From: Clostridiales bacterium
GTDB lineage: Bacteria > Bacillota > Clostridia > Christensenellales > UMGS416
DNA: 8,180 bases
Reading direction: 5' to 3'
NCBI GenBank assembly: GCA_012515725.1
Contig: JAAYXU010000079.1
Span: 1-8,180, forward strand
A program made the position numbers and the translations under genes. The notes under the pieces were generated by a model. It did no database searches and was not told the DNA's origin. It saw only the letters and a list, made by a program, of their open reading frames with translations. Below, piece after piece: positions 1 to 7,315 of the stretch (its first letter is position 1; the number at the start of each line of letters is the position of its first letter).

Positions 1-650
1 GCGTTTTTCCATGCAACCCGATTGAGCCGCACCGAATAGAAGATACCGGGATAATGAATTTTCAAGCGCTCATACTCTATATGGATAATGCGTTTCTCGA
101 AGCGATAGCCGGGCAGCTATACGGCCGTGGGGAGCTTGCGTTTATTGGCCGCTGCTTCGCTTTGAGTCCTGCGATGAGAGAATTGCTCCGCGCGTTCGTC
201 CGCGAGAGCCGTGCGGGCCAGCCGGGCAACCAGCTGATGCTGGAGAGCCTGTGCGTACAGGCTGCGATACTGCTCCTGCGGGAGGGCAGCCACTCGATGT
301 CCGAATCGTCGCCGTTTGAGCCGCATATTCATCCCGACGAGGAATCTGTAAAAAAGGCAATCGCGTACATCGCCGATAACTATCAGAACAGGATATCTCT
401 GTTCGAGATCGCGGACGAAACACATTACAGCCCCTACCATTTTCTGAGGATTTTTAAGCGGCATACCGGAAGGACTCCCTTTGGGTTCCTGCTCGATCTT
501 AAAATCGGAAAAGCGAAGGAAATGCTCAGGAAAACCGACTGTACCATATCGCAAATATGCGATCTGTGCGGTTTTAGCAGCCTGAGCTATTTTTCGCGTG
601 TGTTCAGAGAGAAAACGGGACTATCTCCGTCACAGTTCAGAAGTATGTGA
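1..650 (+). CDS. AraC-family transcriptional regulator, 5' end outside the window
   Basis: The C-terminal half is a canonical AraC/XylS DNA-binding domain with two helix-turn-helix units. The first is near ISLFEIADETHYSPYHFLRIF and the second near TISQICDLCGFSSLSYFSRVF, followed by the family signature FREKTGLSPSQFR at the end. The first in-frame ATG is at 54, but the frame has no stop back to base 3. The 17 extra codons include FPCNPIEPHRIED, which resembles the last strands of the cupin-like sensor domain (PxxPH) of this family. The gene therefore very probably starts left of the window, and at least 215 residues are visible. Proteins of this type bind promoter DNA and usually activate sugar or stress genes; nothing here identifies the ligand or target. 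Its base composition is less GC-rich than that of the nuclease and SNF2 genes that follow. No clear terminator follows its stop at 648-650. Confidence 0.93.
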   Translation, partial: VFPCNPIEPHRIEDTGIMNFQALILYMDNAFLEAIAGQLYGRGELAFIGRCFALSPAMRELLRAFVRESRAGQPGNQLMLESLCVQAAILLLREGSHSMSESSPFEPHIHPDEESVKKAIAYIADNYQNRISLFEIADETHYSPYHFLRIFKRHTGRTPFGFLLDLKIGKAKEMLRKTDCTISQICDLCGFSSLSYFSRVFREKTGLSPSQFRSM

Positions 651-666
651 GCCTCCCTCCCCGGTC

Positions 667-695
667 TTTTCACGCGCCGGGTATTCCTGTATACT
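667..695 (+). promoter_or_regulatory. Candidate promoter of the nuclease/SNF2 pair, possibly leaderless
   Basis: TATACT at 690-695 is a good -10 box. A weak -35 candidate, TTTTCA at 667-672, sits 17 bases upstream. The predicted start of transcription is about 702, which is the A of the nuclease ATG, so the message could lack a 5' leader. The only SD-like sequence, GGTGG at 696-700, is one base from the ATG and too close to work normally. The -35 is poor, so confidence is moderate. Confidence 0.4.
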
Positions 696-701
696 GGTGG
701 C

Positions 702-1085
702 ATGGATGACAACAGTAAGAACGCGGAGATCGGCCGGGTACTGACCGCGCTGCGGCCGTTGCGGCTCATGCCCGCGGACAGCGAAAGGGGACTGCAGGAC
801 CGCATCGGAGCGGCGCTAGTCGCCTCGGGCATCGCATTCGAGCGGGAAGCGCCGCTGGGGCGCGGCCGGATCGATTTCCTGACCGCGTCGGGCGTGGGGA
901 TCGAGGTCAAGCGAGACAGGCCGAGCCGCGGCGCGCTCCTTGGGCAGCTCACGCGCTACGCGGAGCACCCGCGGGTGAGAGCGCTGGTGCTGGTAGCCGA
1001 GCGCGCGACGGAGCTGCCCGCCGTCGTTGGCGGTAAGCCGTGCGCGGCGCTGTGCCTCAACGGCAACTGGGGGGTGGCGCTGTGA
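702..1085 (+). CDS. Small PD-(D/E)XK-like nuclease, first gene of a nuclease/SNF2 pair
   Basis: This 127-residue protein has the arrangement of a restriction-endonuclease-like core. An acidic residue sits at D58 in GRIDFL, followed by the beta-strand motif GIEVK with E68 and K70, then a helix with Q82 and Y86 in GQLTRY, then the strand VRALVLVAE. E28 or D33 in the preceding helix could complete the metal site. D-X9-E-X-K followed by QLxxY is typical of PD-(D/E)XK proteins that cut DNA using Mg2+. No DNA-recognition domain is visible, so the partner may supply targeting. The stop codon overlaps the GTG start of the SNF2 gene (GTGA, 1082-1085), which implies co-transcription and coupled translation. 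The ATG at 702 is the only good start, since the next is M23, which would remove the first helix. The family call rests on motif pattern only; a catalytically inactive, binding-only role is possible. Confidence 0.7.
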   Translation: MDDNSKNAEIGRVLTALRPLRLMPADSERGLQDRIGAALVASGIAFEREAPLGRGRIDFLTASGVGIEVKRDRPSRGALLGQLTRYAEHPRVRALVLVAERATELPAVVGGKPCAALCLNGNWGVAL

Positions 1086-2884
1086 GGACGCCCGATACGC
1101 CTGCCGCCGAGTCCGGGGACGGAGGTCTGCCCATCTACCTGCGGGACTGGGAGCCCTCCGGTCCGCCCCGCGGCACCCTCTCGTATAACCGCCGCCGGAG
1201 GATGTGGCAGATCGCGGCCGACGATCCGCATGTCGCCCAGCTGTGCAAGCGCCTGTTCCCCGGCACCGACCGCGAACGCCGGGGATACTGCTATTTCCCC
1301 GATCATCCGCGATTTGTGGGCGACTGCCGGTGGCTTATGATGCGCTTCCCGCTTGCCGTGGCCGCGTCCGACCGGGCCAGGTGGCAGACCGCGGTAAGCG
1401 GCGCGCGGCAGGCCGCGATGGAGCGGCAGCGGCTTCTCACGGGCCCGCGGGAGGCCGAGCCTCTGCCCGGCTTTTTCGAGGGGGAGCTCATGCGTTTCCA
1501 GCGGGAGGGGCTTCACTATCTCTTGCATGTCTCGCGCGGGCTGCTGGCTGACGAGATGGGTCTGGGAAAGACGGTGCAGGCTCTGGCGGCGCTGTCCCGC
1601 CTCGGGCGCTATCCGGCTCTCATACTGACGCCGCCCCATCTTGTCACCAACTGGCAGCGCGAAATCGCGCGCTTTCTCCGGGTCGCCGACGCCGAGGGCT
1701 TTCCGGCCGCGCCCCAGGTGCATGTTTTTCGCGGGCTGACGCCCTACGATCCGCCCGAAGCGCATATCTATATCATTCATTACCTGCTTCTGCGGGGCTG
1801 GAAACGGGCGCTGCCCGAAATGGGATTCCAGACCGTCGTTATGGATGAGGTGCAGGAGCTGCGGCATACGGGCACCGAGAAGTACAGCGCGGCGAGTCTA
1901 TTAAGCTCGAGCGCCGAGAGGGTATACGGGCTGTCGGGGACACCCATATACAACTACGGCGGCGAGATATGGAACGTAATGAACGTAATAGACTACCACT
2001 GCCTGGGGGACTGGGAGGGATTCACCCGGGAATGGTGCGCAGGATATGGCCGTCCGCTGCTCGCCGACCCCGAAGCGCTGGGACGGCATCTTCGCAGCGA
2101 GGGACTGATGCTGCGCCGGACCAAGGCCGACGTACTGCCTGAGCTTCCGCCCAAACGGCGGGTGGTGCAGGAGATCGATTCGGACGAGGAAATATACGAG
2201 CAGGGCATGCAGCCCGTATGGGAAAAGATACGCAGCCTTATGGCCCTTACTGGCGGCGAGAGCGCGGCCGCGCTGCTGCGCGAGAGGATAGCCCAGGACG
2301 AGCGGCAGGCCACGGGCCTGTCTAAAGCGCCGTCGGTATGCGCGTTCGCGCGCGGACTGCTGGAGGGCGGCGAGCGGGTGCTGCTTTTCGCGCACCATCA
2401 CAGCGTGTTCGACATCTATCGCCGGGAGCTGGTCCGCTACCGGCCCGTGTTCCTGACGGGGCTGGAGGACATGCGGCGCAAGGATCAGGCGATAGCTGCC
2501 TTCATGGAGGGGCGGACCAATCTGTGCTGCGTCAGCCTCCGGGCCGCCGCGGGCCTTAACCTGCAGCGGGCCACCTGCGTCGTGTTTGGCGAGCTGGACT
2601 GGTCTCCCGCCGTTCACAGTCAGGCTGAGGACCGCGCCCACCGCATCGGACAGCAGGACTCGATACTGTGCTATTATCTGGTCTGTTCCCGCGGCTCCGA
2701 CCAGGACATGCAGGACGCTCTGGGACTCAAGGTCAGCCAGTTCCGCGCGCTGATGGGCGAAACCGACCGCGGCGAGGAGCAGCGGGACGACGCGCTGCGC
2801 GCGGCCGGCCGCCATATCGACCGGGTGATCGAGCGGCTCACGCGGCGCATCGCGGCGCCCGGCGCGACGGGGGACGGGAGATAA
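1082..2884 (+). CDS. SNF2-family DNA-dependent ATPase/helicase
   Basis: I start this gene at GTG 1082, giving 600 residues. The GTG overlaps the upstream stop as GTGA, and a GGGGGGTGG run lies about six bases before it. The frame is open further upstream, but only within the nuclease gene. Both RecA-like lobes are present: motif I DEMGLGKT (D157-T164, Walker A K163), motif Ia ILTPPHLVTNW, motif II DEVQ from D255 (DEAH or DEAQ is more usual), motif III LSGTP, motif IV VLLFAHHHSVFDIY, motif V SLRAAAGLNLQRA, and motif VI QAEDRAHRIGQ (514-524) with its arginine fingers. The order and the QxxDRxHRIGQ box place it in the SNF2 family, which translocates on double-stranded DNA and remodels protein-DNA contacts rather than unwinding. 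Residues 1-150 form an extra N-terminal region I cannot assign, and the last 50 or so residues are charged and helical. Pairing with a small nuclease suggests a DNA repair, recombination or defence role. Confidence 0.93.
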   Translation: MRTPDTPAAESGDGGLPIYLRDWEPSGPPRGTLSYNRRRRMWQIAADDPHVAQLCKRLFPGTDRERRGYCYFPDHPRFVGDCRWLMMRFPLAVAASDRARWQTAVSGARQAAMERQRLLTGPREAEPLPGFFEGELMRFQREGLHYLLHVSRGLLADEMGLGKTVQALAALSRLGRYPALILTPPHLVTNWQREIARFLRVADAEGFPAAPQVHVFRGLTPYDPPEAHIYIIHYLLLRGWKRALPEMGFQTVVMDEVQELRHTGTEKYSAASLLSSSAERVYGLSGTPIYNYGGEIWNVMNVIDYHCLGDWEGFTREWCAGYGRPLLADPEALGRHLRSEGLMLRRTKADVLPELPPKRRVVQEIDSDEEIYEQGMQPVWEKIRSLMALTGGESAAALLRERIAQDERQATGLSKAPSVCAFARGLLEGGERVLLFAHHHSVFDIYRRELVRYRPVFLTGLEDMRRKDQAIAAFMEGRTNLCCVSLRAAAGLNLQRATCVVFGELDWSPAVHSQAEDRAHRIGQQDSILCYYLVCSRGSDQDMQDALGLKVSQFRALMGETDRGEEQRDDALRAAGRHIDRVIERLTRRIAAPGATGDGR

Positions 2885-3051
2885 GCATCGGCGACAGGAT
2901 GGGGATTCCCGCCGGGGAGACCAAGCGGGCGCAGGGCGAAAGCATTTACTTACCGCGGGAGCGCCTGTGGCATCTTGTCAAAAAACAAAAGAATTTGAGC
3001 GTCCGGGAGTACTCATCCTCCTTCTACACAATCCGATTTTGCTTAAACAAA

Positions 3052-3083
3052 TACCCCCAATCGCCGCCTGGCGATTGGGGGTA
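3052..3083 (-). terminator. Rho-independent terminator of the PEP carboxykinase gene
   Basis: The two 14-base arms, 3052-3065 and 3070-3083, are perfectly complementary around a 4-base loop (GCCT on the plus strand). Read on the minus strand, the hairpin begins 20 bases after the pckA stop and runs into TTTGTTTAAG, a usable U-rich tail. On the plus strand no T-run follows, so it is not an obvious terminator for the SNF2 gene. Confidence 0.85.
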
Positions 3084-3103
3084 CGCATACAGGTTTAGCC
3101 AAA

Positions 3104-4759
3104 TCAGAGCTTTCCGGCCTGCTCGACGACCTCGTTCATGGCCGCAAGCGCTTCGTCGGGAAGCTTGTCGTAGCCGCCCCGCTCGACGGCCTTGGCGGAT
3201 ATAAAGCCTACCCTGTCCTTTAGGCGGGCGATGAACTGCCTTTTGTATTCCGCGTCGGTGAAATCGGGCTTAAAGCCCTCGATCGCAAGCAGCTCGATTC
3301 CCTCAAGGCCCATCGACGTAAAGTGCGCGGTACCCTCTACGATTTTCTCGAGGCTGCCCAGCGTGGCTTCCTTGGTCACCTTTTTCTTCATGAAGAAGCC
3401 GGTGTTGAATATGTAGCACTCGACCCCGTGGTCAAAGAGTGCCTTGAACGCCGCGTAGTCGTTCGCCAGAGGATAGGTGCGGAACGGATTCGCGTAGGGC
3501 TCGACGACCAGCGCGTCGGGATCAACGCCCGGAGCCAGCCGCTCGGCGCTCGTGCGCTTCGTCGCCAGTGTGGCGCCCAGCGTAGCCGCGAGAACCGGAT
3601 CGGTGATACGGAGTACCGGCGGGAGAGTCGGATCCTTCATGAGCCATATGATCGCGTTGGCCGGCTCATCGAAGCGGTCGACGCGATTGGGGCTCCACAT
3701 GCGGCTCTTCATCGCGCGTCCGTTTCCATTGCGGATGTCCTCCATGACGAGAACCTTGTCGCCATTTTCATCGAGCGTGACGCCGTTGTTCTGGATAGTA
3801 ATAAGGTACGCGTTGTCGGGACTTCCCAGCGGGTAGTCCTGCGTCTTGTCGAAGTAGGCGGGCTCCAGCGCGACCGCCGCGCCCGTATCGACCGACAGCA
3901 CGAACGCGTCGTCATGCAGCACCGTAATATCATACTTGCCCTCGTGGCGCGCGTGGGTGATCGTGGACTTGCCAGAGCCCGACAGACCGAACACGCCGGC
4001 GACGAATTTGCGGCCGTTATTGAGATTATAGCGCTTGAGTCCCCCGTGGCAGGCCGCGTAGCCGTGGCGGTTCGCGATGCCCCACGCCAGCGTCAGCGTG
4101 CCCTTCTTGTGCTCGCCGAAATAGCGCATGCCGAGGATCGCGGCGCAGTTGTGCGCGGGATCGAAGAACGCAAGGCCCATCGGATGATCGGGATGCGACC
4201 AGGTGGGGTCCGAGAAGATATAGATGTCGCCTTCGTTCTCGATGACCCGGCTGTCCTTGTACATGTTGTAGTATTCTTCGGTGATGTATTGGAAATTGAG
4301 CATCCAGGAGTACATGATGTTCTCCTCGTGCTCGGGGATTAGGAGATGCAGCTTGACCATGAATTCCTTGTCCAGCCCCGCGTATGCCTGCGCGTGGTAA
4401 AGCTTCTTAAAGCGGGTATTGTACACGGCCTCGCGGATCTTGCTCGAGTATTCCTCCAGATCGATGCCCGGCTCGCCCAGTATGCGGCGCGCGGCCGCCG
4501 CGCGGCCCTTGACATCCCCGTCGTTAAAAAGGAGAACCTTCGCGTCTGCGGGTAGCCCGATCTCCTCGGCGCGGTGCACCGTTTGATCCAGCACCACGGT
4601 GCCGGGGGAGTGACAGGCCAGATGGTACGCTTCGGCTACCGTCCGTACCGGAACGACGTTGTTGCCGTAGAAAGCGGTCTCGATCGTTGACCGGATAGGG
4701 GAAAAATATGGGCTTTTGAGTTGCACTTCGCTCCACTTGTAGTTTTGTTTGGTAGACAT
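3104..4759 (-). CDS. pckA: Phosphoenolpyruvate carboxykinase (ATP), divergent member
   Basis: The product is a cytosolic enzyme that interconverts oxaloacetate plus ATP with PEP, CO2 and ADP, used in gluconeogenesis or, in many anaerobes, in CO2 fixation to oxaloacetate. I chose ATG 4759 (MSTKQNYKW, 551 residues) because AGGAGGAG lies five bases upstream. A GTG at 4777 would place that ribosome site inside the coding sequence. Visible active-site elements are YFGEHKKG (K218, K219), the histidine in YAACHGG (H238), the P-loop GLSGSGKST (258-266, K264), the kinase-2-like HDDAF (D283, D284), and SRMWSPNR with a candidate substrate arginine. These follow the order seen in ATP-dependent PEPCKs. 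The segment ATLGATLATKRTSAERL aligns in place with the FLSGFTAKLAGTERG region of the E. coli enzyme. The usual N-terminal GRSPKDK motif is not visible, so this is a distant branch of the family. The gene stands alone, with its own promoter and terminator. Confidence 0.88.
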   Translation of the reverse strand: MSTKQNYKWSEVQLKSPYFSPIRSTIETAFYGNNVVPVRTVAEAYHLACHSPGTVVLDQTVHRAEEIGLPADAKVLLFNDGDVKGRAAAARRILGEPGIDLEEYSSKIREAVYNTRFKKLYHAQAYAGLDKEFMVKLHLLIPEHEENIMYSWMLNFQYITEEYYNMYKDSRVIENEGDIYIFSDPTWSHPDHPMGLAFFDPAHNCAAILGMRYFGEHKKGTLTLAWGIANRHGYAACHGGLKRYNLNNGRKFVAGVFGLSGSGKSTITHARHEGKYDITVLHDDAFVLSVDTGAAVALEPAYFDKTQDYPLGSPDNAYLITIQNNGVTLDENGDKVLVMEDIRNGNGRAMKSRMWSPNRVDRFDEPANAIIWLMKDPTLPPVLRITDPVLAATLGATLATKRTSAERLAPGVDPDALVVEPYANPFRTYPLANDYAAFKALFDHGVECYIFNTGFFMKKKVTKEATLGSLEKIVEGTAHFTSMGLEGIELLAIEGFKPDFTDAEYKRQFIARLKDRVGFISAKAVERGGYDKLPDEALAAMNEVVEQAGKL

Positions 4760-4835
4760 CTTCTCCTCCTGATTCACTGAAATTGGCGCGATGGGCGCCC
4801 GAATGGGACTATTTTACCCTTTTCTCGGAAACGCA

Positions 4836-4854
4836 AGCATCCATTCATGATGCT
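4836..4854 (-). repeat. Small dyad in the pckA leader
   Basis: AGCATC (4836-4841) and GATGCT (4849-4854) are complementary across a 7-base loop. The dyad sits in the roughly 120-nt untranslated leader of pckA, about 80 bases before the start codon. It may be a weak mRNA hairpin or a protein-binding site, and it resembles no riboswitch that I recognise. Confidence 0.35.
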
Positions 4855-4885
4855 CGTAAAATTATTACAACGTACCCCATTCTGG

Positions 4886-4914
4886 ATTTTATCATAAATG
4901 CGCATCATTGACAA
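4886..4914 (-). promoter_or_regulatory. Sigma-A promoter of pckA
   Basis: Read on the minus strand, TTGTCA (4914-4909) is followed after exactly 17 bases by TAAAAT (4891-4886). Both boxes match the consensus at five of six positions. Transcription would start near 4879 and leave a leader of about 120 nt before the ATG at 4759. A second TAAAAT at 4816-4811 lacks a good -35 box. Confidence 0.75.
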
Positions 4915-4965
4915 CGATATTAAAAAAATGAATGAAAACTTGCAGCCAGTAGCCTGATTCGGCGT

Positions 4966-4994
4966 TTGACCGGGCCACGCAACCCAGTTATAAT
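4966..4994 (+). promoter_or_regulatory. Sigma-A promoter of the HEAT-repeat lipoprotein gene
   Basis: TTGACC (4966-4971) and a perfect TATAAT (4989-4994) are separated by 17 bases. The predicted start is near 5001, followed by the ribosome site AAGGAG (5019-5024) eight bases before the ATG at 5033. It is divergent to the pckA promoter, with 51 bases between the two -35 boxes, so one regulator could act on both genes. Confidence 0.82.
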
Positions 4995-5032
4995 AAAGGT
5001 ACAGGGGTGGAGCGCATGAAGGAGATAAGCCT

Positions 5033-7198
5033 ATGGCGAAGACAACGAGAGCGTTTTTTATAATTCTGCTCGTGGCCGCGATGACCGTCGCGTCGGGATG
5101 CGGCGCTGACCGTTCGCTTGCCCGCCGCGTGGACGCGATGCTGGAGGGCGGCGAGACGGGCAGGCAGGCGCAGCGGGCCATCATGGATGAGGCCGACAGC
5201 GTGTATCCGGTGCTGCTTGAGTGGTTGGAGAGCGCCGACGCGAAGAGATCAAAGCGTGCCCAATCGGCGTTTATGGCGCTGGGCGAGGATGCCCGGCAGT
5301 ATCTGCTCGTTCACTTCTCTACGATGTCCGAAAGCGCTCGTCCTCTGGCTGTCGAGGTGCTTGCCGCTCCTGCGGATAAGGAATCAATACTGCGGCTCAT
5401 ATCGCTGATGCGCTTTCCCGACGCGCGGGACAGTGTGGTGAGCTCGATCATCGCGATGGGGGAGCCGGCGGCCGCGTATCTTGCGGGCCAGCTTCACAGC
5501 ACGCATTACAGTGATTCGATTGACGCGGCGCTGGCCGCATTCGGAGAGACAGCGGTTCCGCTCGTCGTGCCCGCGCTCAAGAGCGAGAACGCCGACAAGG
5601 CGCGGCGCGCTATAAATATACTAATAGCGATCGGGGAGCCAGCCATACCGGGGATGGTGTCGGGGCTTCTGGGATTTGGGAGCGGCGAAGAGGCGCTCCT
5701 CCGCGCCGGAGAGGCGTTCGCGCGCTATCCGGAGGCCGCGATATCGGCGGTGCTTAATACCGTTTGCGGCGGGGAGGGCGCGCCGGAGGCCGCCGCGAGT
5801 ATGCTCTCGTCGCTGGACGCGTCCTACTGGCCGACTATCTTCTCCTATCAGACAGCCCAGCAGGACACGGGTAGGCTGGGGCAGGTGCTCGCGCATCTTA
5901 TACGGGACAGGGTGACAGTGTCTGGCGCTCTCGATATGGCGATAGCGGACTCGGGCGACGCGCTGTGGCAGGGGGTTGGAGCGGGGCTCGTGAGCGGCGG
6001 ATTTGCCGATGAGACGATGGTGGAGATACTCTCGCGCATCGGTTCGTCGGCCGATAGCGACAGACAGCTGGCCCTCGCGGCGGAGGCGTTTCTGCCCGAG
6101 GGGATATCGCGTGAACTGGTACGGGCGCTGTGCGACGATGACGCAGAGGCTTTCAGTACGCTGGCGCAGGGGCAGAGCGCAGAGGGGCTCCGCTGGATGG
6201 GGCGGCATCTATCGCAGGCGGCGGACAACAAGGCGGTCTATACCCGGTGCGCCCGCGCGCTTGAGGAAAGCGGCGGCGACACCCGGCAGGCGCTCCTTGC
6301 CGCCTACGCGTCGGGGACTGGAAACCGCCTGCCCGCTCTTGTAATGGGGATGCTCTCGAGCGCTGACGATACCATGAAACAGGCGGCGCTTACCGCGCTT
6401 GTCCAGGTCGAGGGCGAGAACGGCAACCTGAACGGGTCATTCCTCTACGAAGGGCTCGATTATACCGATTTCCTGGAAGGATGGAGCGGGTGCCTTCTTA
6501 GCCCGAACGACGATCTGGCCGCGCTGGCACATCAGGTGCTGGCGCGCGTCCCCGCGGGCAGCGTCAACCACCGGTTCTTCGACGGGTTGTTCATCGCCGC
6601 GCCCAGCGAGTATCTGCTCGAGGTGCTTTCGGGCCACTATTGGGAGGAAAACGGTGTCAAGGCTTCGCTGCGGTATCCTCCGGACACGCCTGACGCGCAG
6701 GAGGTAGCCACCGTCGCGCTGACCATATCAGGAGGGATATCGGGCGTAGCCGCGGCCGACGCGCCCGACATGAAACCTGTTGCCGCCGGCATACTGGAAA
6801 CTCTGGGACTGCGTATCATCGAGTCAGCGCAGGAGGCCGATCTGCTGCTGGACCTGGAGTACTCCGGACAGCCGCTCAGCAAGCATTATCCGGGCATGGC
6901 GAAGGCCAGCTATCCTGGCGCCCGCTTTTCGCTCGTACTGCGAACCACCGACGGCGTCAAGGAGATTCGCACCGACACAGAGTGCGCGCTGGCTCCTCCC
7001 GATACGATCTCGGTCACAGACGCGACTGAATACCTGCCCGATCCCATCGACGCGCCGCTTACGGACTGCTTCCGGGAAGCATACATCGACGGGCTGTACC
7101 GGCTCTTTGGCCGCGAAACGCTCTTTGTTCTGTACCGCGATTATCCCGACAGTGTGCTGCCTCTGGCCCGTCCGCTGTGGGAGAACCCGACCGCATAG
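5033..7198 (+). CDS. Predicted lipoprotein with HEAT-like repeats
   Basis: This 721-residue protein begins with a short positive N-terminus and a hydrophobic segment (about residues 7-20). ASGC follows at 20-23, so C23 is the likely lipidated cysteine, although alanine at -3 is less common than leucine. A chain of helical repeats follows. Four units carry a similar turn: LGEDARQYLL (83), MGEPAAAYLA (142), FGETAVPLVV (170) and IGEPAIPGMV (200). This resembles PBS-lyase/HEAT-like repeats, and less regular helical pairs continue to about residue 540. Residues 555-690 look different: alternating beta strands and helices, with ETLGLRIIESAQEADLLLDLEYSG and then RFSLVLRTTDGVKEIR. I do not recognise this domain. 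HEAT arrays are usually protein-binding scaffolds, so a surface-anchored scaffold is the likely role; no catalytic motif is evident. It has a strong promoter and a terminator and appears to be a single-gene unit. Confidence 0.82.
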   Translation: MAKTTRAFFIILLVAAMTVASGCGADRSLARRVDAMLEGGETGRQAQRAIMDEADSVYPVLLEWLESADAKRSKRAQSAFMALGEDARQYLLVHFSTMSESARPLAVEVLAAPADKESILRLISLMRFPDARDSVVSSIIAMGEPAAAYLAGQLHSTHYSDSIDAALAAFGETAVPLVVPALKSENADKARRAINILIAIGEPAIPGMVSGLLGFGSGEEALLRAGEAFARYPEAAISAVLNTVCGGEGAPEAAASMLSSLDASYWPTIFSYQTAQQDTGRLGQVLAHLIRDRVTVSGALDMAIADSGDALWQGVGAGLVSGGFADETMVEILSRIGSSADSDRQLALAAEAFLPEGISRELVRALCDDDAEAFSTLAQGQSAEGLRWMGRHLSQAADNKAVYTRCARALEESGGDTRQALLAAYASGTGNRLPALVMGMLSSADDTMKQAALTALVQVEGENGNLNGSFLYEGLDYTDFLEGWSGCLLSPNDDLAALAHQVLARVPAGSVNHRFFDGLFIAAPSEYLLEVLSGHYWEENGVKASLRYPPDTPDAQEVATVALTISGGISGVAAADAPDMKPVAAGILETLGLRIIESAQEADLLLDLEYSGQPLSKHYPGMAKASYPGARFSLVLRTTDGVKEIRTDTECALAPPDTISVTDATEYLPDPIDAPLTDCFREAYIDGLYRLFGRETLFVLYRDYPDSVLPLARPLWENPTA

Positions 7199-7246
7199 CG
7201 GCACGCCGGGTTTTCCCGCTGCGAAAGGGCGCATCACTGCGAATAC

Positions 7247-7302
7247 ACATGGCCCCGGTGCTGTACCAAAAACGCACCAGGAGGCCATGTTTGTTCTATT
7301 TA
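7247..7302 (+). terminator. Terminator hairpin after the lipoprotein gene
   Basis: Outer arms ACATGGCC (7247-7254) and GGCCATGT (7283-7290) are perfectly complementary. After a small internal loop, the inner arms GGTGC (7257-7261) and GCACC (7274-7278) also pair. The stem is followed by TTGTTCTATTTA, a U-rich though interrupted tail. It lies 48 bases after the lipoprotein stop. The interrupted stem and tail keep confidence moderate. Confidence 0.6.
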
Positions 7303-7315
7303 GGCTCTTTTTTTC

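Noticed and set aside
385..403. GAACAG/CTGTTC inverted repeat resembling a LexA site
   Set aside because: The half-sites are too far apart for GAAC-N4-GTTC and it lies within the AraC-family coding sequence, so it is probably coincidence.
656..680. CCCGG/CCGGG dyad after the AraC-family gene as a terminator
   Set aside because: The stem is only five base pairs with a long loop, and no T-run follows.
956..1867. Long minus-strand open frame opposite the nuclease and SNF2 genes
   Set aside because: It is opposite a gene with clear SNF2 motifs; its protein is low-complexity and rich in R, P, G and H, typical of antisense frames in GC-rich DNA.
1901..2815. Second long minus-strand open frame opposite the SNF2 gene
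   Set aside because: It shows no domain or motif, and the plus strand carries motifs III to VI in the same interval.
3323..4342. 339-codon plus-strand frame opposite pckA
   Set aside because: Its arginine/valine-rich product has no recognisable pattern, while the minus strand encodes the PEPCK active-site motifs.
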